From: Rhodamnia argentea
Lineage: Eukaryota; Streptophyta; Magnoliopsida; Myrtales; Myrtaceae
Direction: 5' to 3'
Assembly (NCBI RefSeq): GCF_020921035.1
Contig: NC_063154.1
Location: 5,952,001-6,016,000, forward strand
Length of the DNA stretch: 64,000 bases
The notes beneath the pieces are model-generated. The model was not told the origin of the DNA. It saw only the letters and a program-made list of their open reading frames with translations, and made no database searches. Of the stretch, positions 61,589 through 64,000 are shown piece after piece; the stretch's first letter is position 1, and every line of letters begins with the position of its first letter. Made by a program: the position numbers and the translations under genes.

Positions 61589-62379
61589 ACACTAGGTTGT
61601 TGATGACTTTCGTTTACCAGTAGAAGTGGCAATGGGGTAATCATGAGATACCTTATTTGTGTCGACTTCCTCTTCGAAGACTTCTTCACCTTCGTGTACG
61701 AGTGAGTCCATTGGCGAAGTCATCTCATCAATGGATTTGTCCACTTCCATTGACATGTAAGTAAATCACCTAAATAAAAAAGATTATAAGTTATAAAAGC
61801 TAAGGGTGAACTTCTACTTGCTTGGCTCCCCGTATGTTATGTAAAATGTCCATTTGGTGAACTTCCATTAGTTTGGCTTAATTGTGTGGATAGCAAATAC
61901 AAACTAAAGCAAAGAACAACATAAATCCGGGTAATCACAACAAATCATGACAATAATCCGACAAGAACATTTAGTAAGTCATCATATAACATCCGATATT
62001 AGTGCTTAAGGTGTCCCACATAATGCTAGCAACAGCAGCAAAGTGACAAAGAACAAAACCCGGTAAAAGCAAATCACGTAGCAACATCTACCTTGTTTTC
62101 TCCCAATTATATTTGTAATCCTAACAAGATAAGCACGGGAACTGTCGCAAAAGGCCTAAAAAAGCAATACCGCAATAAGCTTTTACGAGGACTGCCCAAT
62201 ACTCCATTCGACCATTCACTACCGCAAGCATGGAGCACTTACCTTGATGAGATGCAATTGCGGTTGCGATTTGTTCAAAACAAAGTGAGTGAGGGAGGCA
62301 ACAGTCCCGAGTTGAGCCGAGATTCCGAGCGGTAGGCATTGACCGAGAAGGACGTGACACAAGGGAGAGGGGCTGAGTG
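61589..62379. other. Resumed host hAT: transposase N-terminal exon and leader
   Basis: The part up to 61756 codes for the host transposase N terminus on the minus strand. From there to 62379 is the 5' region of that transposase gene, with no further supported coding sequence. Confidence 0.6.
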
Positions 62380-62535
62380 AGTTGAGTGAGGTTGGAGGCG
62401 TCGAGTGAGAGGCGCAAGCACGAGAGGGGACCGAGCGACATGAGCGAGGCTGGAGGCGATGAACGACAACGGGAGCGAGGCCGGAGGCAGTGAGCAGCAA
62501 CGCGAGCAAGGCGGGAGGCGGTGAGCAAGAGGCGC
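62380..62535. repeat. GC-rich imperfect tandem repeat inside the 55876 hAT
   Basis: Roughly 37-40 bp units with the phrase GCGAGGCTGGAGGCGATGA and variants (GCGAGGCCGGAGGCAGTGA, GCAAGGCGGGAGGCGGTGA). They generate three overlapping Cys/Ser/Leu-rich open frames on the minus strand that I do not regard as genes. Confidence 0.6.
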
Positions 62536-62815
62536 ACGCCGAGAGTTGCAAGTTGCTTGAGACGTGAAGACAGAAGAGGCACAAAGGGTGAGCAAACCCG
62601 AAACAATAAACAATTATGGTTTTTTTTTTTTTAAGTTTGACCGGTCCGATTCTACGTCTCTAGAACCGGGAACCGGACCGCCCGACCACCGGTTCCAATA
62701 TGAAGAACCGGGAACCGGACCAGCCCATCTAAAATCGAGAACCGGACCATTGGTTCGGTCCGGTCCGGACGGTTCCTGGTTCGGGCGGTCCGATTTGCTC
62801 ACCCCTAGCGGAAGT

Positions 62816-63441
62816 GGTGGCGGGCAACGGGCGAGGGTGGAGGCCGAGCTAGGTCGAAACAGGCATGTGGATCGCGTGTGGCTAGGGTTTTCGGGTTGTT
62901 TACCCTAGGAAGGATGGATTATGACATTCGACAGAGCTTAATCTTCGCAAAAGAAAGAAAAAAAGAAGAAGAAAGTAATGCTTACTCTAGGAGGAAAAGG
63001 TGGATGGCAACTTGGCAAGGGCACTTGAAGTACTTACGAGTGGGTTAGCTACTTTTGTAAATAAGCCAAAATTCGTGGAGCCACAAAAATATTGCTTTCG
63101 TCAAAATGTTGGGAGCCGAATGACAATCTACTCATCTTCACCATCTCCCTTCTTCCCCCACACCACCCACACCCCCCCCCCGGCCATGAAACAAAAGAGT
63201 CGTATTTTTAAGGCAATAATGGCGATGGGATTGTCCACCGCATAGCCCCAGAAAAGCAAAACCTCTCTCTACTTTCTTATATATTTGTCCATTCCCTTTG
63301 CAAATAGTGGGAGACAGACACAGCCTGAGAGTGGCCAAAAAGGAAGGCGGAAAATGGAGGCTCAACCCGAGAGATCATCACTCCCTCAGGCCAAAGGAAC
63401 CACCTTCCTCCGGACTTGCTTCAATGGCCTCAATGCCTTAT

Positions 63442-63489
<48 letters not shown>

Positions 63490-64000
63490 ACGATGTGCAC
63501 AGACAGACATGCTTGAAGAGCAACATATGTATTCATGTGTATTGCTTTCGCTTGAAATGCCGGTCGCCCGAGCTCAATCATGTAGTCATCGAGCACTAGG
63601 TGACTGACATGTTATAAGCATATCCGCCGTACCATAGGCCACCAGCATGCATTTGGACCTTCGCAATGTCGAAACCTTCTTTCGGAAACGTCCTCCCTGA
63701 GGACAATATCGACCTTAGTACAATATGTTCCGGTGAAAAAGTTTAGTCATTGAAATAAAAAAAAAACCATTGCATTGAGACTCCTGAATTGGGTGTCATA
63801 GGTGCGTAGGAAAATTCTTTGTTTTTTCGCCTTCAGTCAGAATGAAAGGTACAGCAATTTGCAGGTGTTGGGATACTGTCAATCCCTTTTGCTCTGTCTC
63901 AAGGGGGATGGCTGAGCTTAATGTTTCTCCTCCTAGTAGCGATCCTATGTTGGTACACGGGTTTACTCCTACAACGTTGCATGGACGCGAGCCCGCTTAT
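62816..64000. other. Intergenic, nothing recognised
   Basis: No supported gene up to the window edge. Contains a C-run near 63172-63181 and the CT microsatellite at 63446-63487. Confidence 0.4.
63446..63487. repeat. (CT)21 microsatellite
   Basis: Perfect dinucleotide tract of about 42 bp, the longest in the window. Confidence 0.95.

Larger units (their letters stand above)
56632..61756 (-). pseudogene. RICESLEEPER-like hAT transposase, split and frameshifted
   Basis: Starts at the ATG at 61756 (MSMEVDKSIDEMTSPMDSLV), interrupted at 61580-58627 by hAT copy 2 and resuming at 58626. The BED zinc finger straddles the break: SSTT-stop-CHFRK before it, FCKYC...HLSRC after it (58500-58600). Then come the catalytic core (LTTDTWSFTQNLNYLCLTAH at about 58130), TVDNASLNDVAIKF, HILNLIVRDGL, and LDVSTRWNSTYLML. 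The C-terminal dimerisation domain (PVTTVASESTFSTSGRVLDG...LTPRVVEALICAQDWL) is at 56680-56830. Damage: a TAG beside the insertion, an extra G in a G-run near 57765, and further frame loss near 57080. The stop at 56632 overlaps a donor-like GAG/GTAAGT. Related domesticated genes exist in plants, but this copy cannot be functional. Confidence 0.88.
55876..62807 (-). mobile_element. hAT transposon (RICESLEEPER/DAYSLEEPER-like) hosting a second hAT
   Basis: The ends TAGGGATGATCGGTCCGG and (reverse complement) TAGGGGTGAGCAAATCGG are the terminal inverted repeats. The perfect 8-bp duplication GCGGAAGT lies outside both (55868-55875, 62808-62815). Subterminal GGTTCC/CGGTCCGG units crowd both ends (55890-56030 and 62637-62790). 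The internal gene is a RICESLEEPER-type transposase on the minus strand. Length is 6932 bp, of which 2962 bp is the inserted hAT copy 2 with its duplication, so the host was about 3.97 kb. A GC-rich imperfect tandem repeat occupies 62380-62535. Confidence 0.93.

Noticed and set aside
62121..62613. Three overlapping minus-strand frames rich in Leu, Ser, Ala and Cys
   Set aside because: Created by the GC-rich tandem repeat inside the hAT element; all frames are open because of base composition.

Overview
This is nuclear DNA from a flowering plant, a eudicot. Genes have GT-AG introns, several leaders carry GA/CT microsatellites, and the protein families are plant-specific (NAC, CLE, PKS, PMT). 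I cannot name the species from sequence alone. Six host genes can be supported. Order, with strand: a phytochrome-kinase-substrate protein (3030-4547, -); a Golgi PMT2/PMT14-type putative pectin methyltransferase in 6 coding exons (6924-10748, -); a FEZ/ANAC094-type NAC transcription factor in 3 exons (30632-32185, +); ribosomal protein eL34 in 4 exons (34770-36274, -); a CLE45-like signalling peptide precursor (39078-39359, -); and an APY6-type apyrase in 8 exons (42772-47052, -). All multi-exon models were assembled by hand. Each has consistent phase at every junction and a total length matching its family. The six genes do not form a pathway; this is an ordinary dispersed plant gene set covering light signalling, cell wall, development, translation and nucleotide metabolism.

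The space between genes is dominated by transposable elements whose edges can be read to the base. A hAT element (18865-25720) has a perfect 8-bp target duplication and is split by a 3515-bp insertion that looks like a solo LTR (19289-22803, 5-bp duplication AGCGC). A second hAT element of another family (55876-62807, perfect 8-bp duplication) had a third hAT (58627-61580, perfect 8-bp duplication, sister of the first) jump into the zinc-finger coding part of its transposase gene. All three transposase genes are now pseudogenes.

Around these lie small non-autonomous elements. There are hAT MITEs at 28647, 33952, 38030 and 50212; Mutator-like MITEs with 9-10 bp duplications at 32677 and 47485; and a PIF/Tourist-like family with TTA/TAA duplications (475, 17313, 36827, 49310, 52383). 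Two long members of that last family carry apparently captured gene pieces, one being the start of an ankyrin-repeat-like gene. A family of long-inverted-end elements with GC-rich centres occurs at 1, 977, 15603 and 54358.

I see no CRISPR array, rRNA, convincing tRNA, virus or defence system. The most notable points are the readable nested-transposition history, the gene capture in a short TIR element, a microsatellite serving as an intron polypyrimidine tract in the PMT gene, and a 60-bp promoter duplication carrying paired TGACGTCA sites upstream of the eL34 gene.
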